A DNA stretch of 6,806 nucleotides from JAJQCI01 sp964388305. GTDB lineage: Bacteria > Bacillota > Clostridia > Lachnospirales > CAG-274. The notes beneath the pieces are model-generated. The model was not told the origin of the DNA. It worked only from the letters and a program-made list of their open reading frames with translations, and searched no databases. This document shows, piece by piece, positions 6,523 to 6,806 of the stretch. The stretch covers positions 1 through 6,806 of the forward strand of contig CAYMAA010000087.1 in assembly GCA_964388305.1 (NCBI GenBank). Reading direction: 5' to 3'. A program made the translations under genes and the position numbers. The first letter of the stretch is position 1. The number at the start of each line of letters is the position of its first letter.

Positions 6523-6723
6523 ATGTTTGGAGCAAAGCAAAAAACGGAAAAGGCTGTTGGCGAGCCTGTTATAAGGGCAAGCATCTGTACAGGCGAAAGG
6601 GTTATCGGTTTTAGGGTGGACGGCAGGCTTGTTAAAGGCGAAATTGTAAAAACCGATGAGGATATTGTCAGCTTTTGTAAAAAATACGGAATAAAAAAAG
6701 ATGACGTTAAAACGATTTATTAA
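6523..6723 (+). CDS. Conserved-looking 66-residue protein of unknown function
   Basis: A short cytoplasmic protein with no signal or membrane segment. The first 14 residues are charged and probably disordered. A compact part follows: VIRASICTGERVIGF (16-30), FRVDGRLVKGEI (30-41), then DEDIVSFCKKYGI (45-57) and a helix-ending tail. This looks like a few beta strands followed by one helix. I recall similar short proteins with an ASICTGE-like core in gut Clostridia, sometimes carrying unreliable enzyme names, but I cannot confirm that here and assign no function. Two Cys (22 and 52) are present, but not as a metal-binding pair. A good ribosome binding site, codon use like its neighbours and a 21-base gap behind the COG2509 gene support it as the last visible gene of the operon. 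Confidence 0.75.
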   Translation: MFGAKQKTEKAVGEPVIRASICTGERVIGFRVDGRLVKGEIVKTDEDIVSFCKKYGIKKDDVKTIY

Positions 6724-6806
6724 TTGTAAAATGAGATTGGCGAGAGCTTGAGCAGACAGTGAAAAGAATGACAACGGCAAGCTATTGATAAAACAAGCGG
6801 AAAAAG
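6724..6806 (+). other. Downstream end of the window, no supportable feature
   Basis: These 83 bases follow the last gene. I see no hairpin plus T-run, no tRNA or structured RNA, and no clear promoter. The only ATG with some coding space (6731) stops after six codons. The final purine-rich bases (near 6796-6806) could be the approach to a gene beyond the edge, but this is only a possibility. Whether the operon ends here cannot be decided. Confidence 0.5.

Noticed and set aside
6731..6806. ATG 6731 with an open frame after an early TGA (6749), resembling a broken or selenocysteine-containing gene.
   Set aside because: Only six codons before the stop and no ribosome binding site. No selenocysteine insertion element is visible, and the remaining 18 codons are too short to judge.

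Overview
The window reads as chromosomal DNA of a low-to-moderate GC Gram-positive bacterium, most likely an anaerobic gut-type member of the Clostridia. Reasons: a LytR-CpsA-Psr (LCP) wall-assembly protein, strong GGAGG-type ribosome binding sites, several TTG/GTG starts, AT-leaning third codon positions, and flavoprotein families (BaiN/HI0933-like and COG2509) that are common in that class. This placement is inferred from gene content, not from a marker-gene match.

Layout. Bases 1-282 hold no convincing gene. Bases 72-195 form a compact GC-rich tract of consecutive inverted repeats, dominated by a perfect 18-bp inverted repeat, which looks like a dispersed intergenic palindromic element. 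A near-consensus housekeeping promoter (TTGACG, 17 bp, TATAAT) follows at 227-255. From there six genes run on the + strand with small gaps, which suggests one operon: a small Cys-containing protein of unknown function (about 292-531), glutaminyl-tRNA synthetase glnS (560-2227), an LCP-family membrane protein (2243-3640), a BaiN/HI0933-family flavoprotein (3646-4893), a COG2509 FAD-dependent dehydrogenase-like protein (4942-6501, from a TTG start with an excellent ribosome binding site), and a conserved-looking small protein of unknown function (6523-6723). The last 83 bases show no supportable feature.

How the genes fit together. glnS and the LCP gene are housekeeping functions: charging tRNA-Gln, and attaching anionic polymers to peptidoglycan. 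The two flavoproteins belong to different families but sit side by side, with no substrate evident from sequence. No dedicated metabolic pathway is apparent. No terminator, T-box, riboswitch, tRNA, CRISPR array or transposase was found.

I do not see an obviously new multi-gene system. The items most worth a second look are the palindromic element at 72-195, the two uncharacterised small proteins at the ends of the operon, the glycine in the KMSKS-equivalent loop of GlnRS, and the paired flavoproteins.
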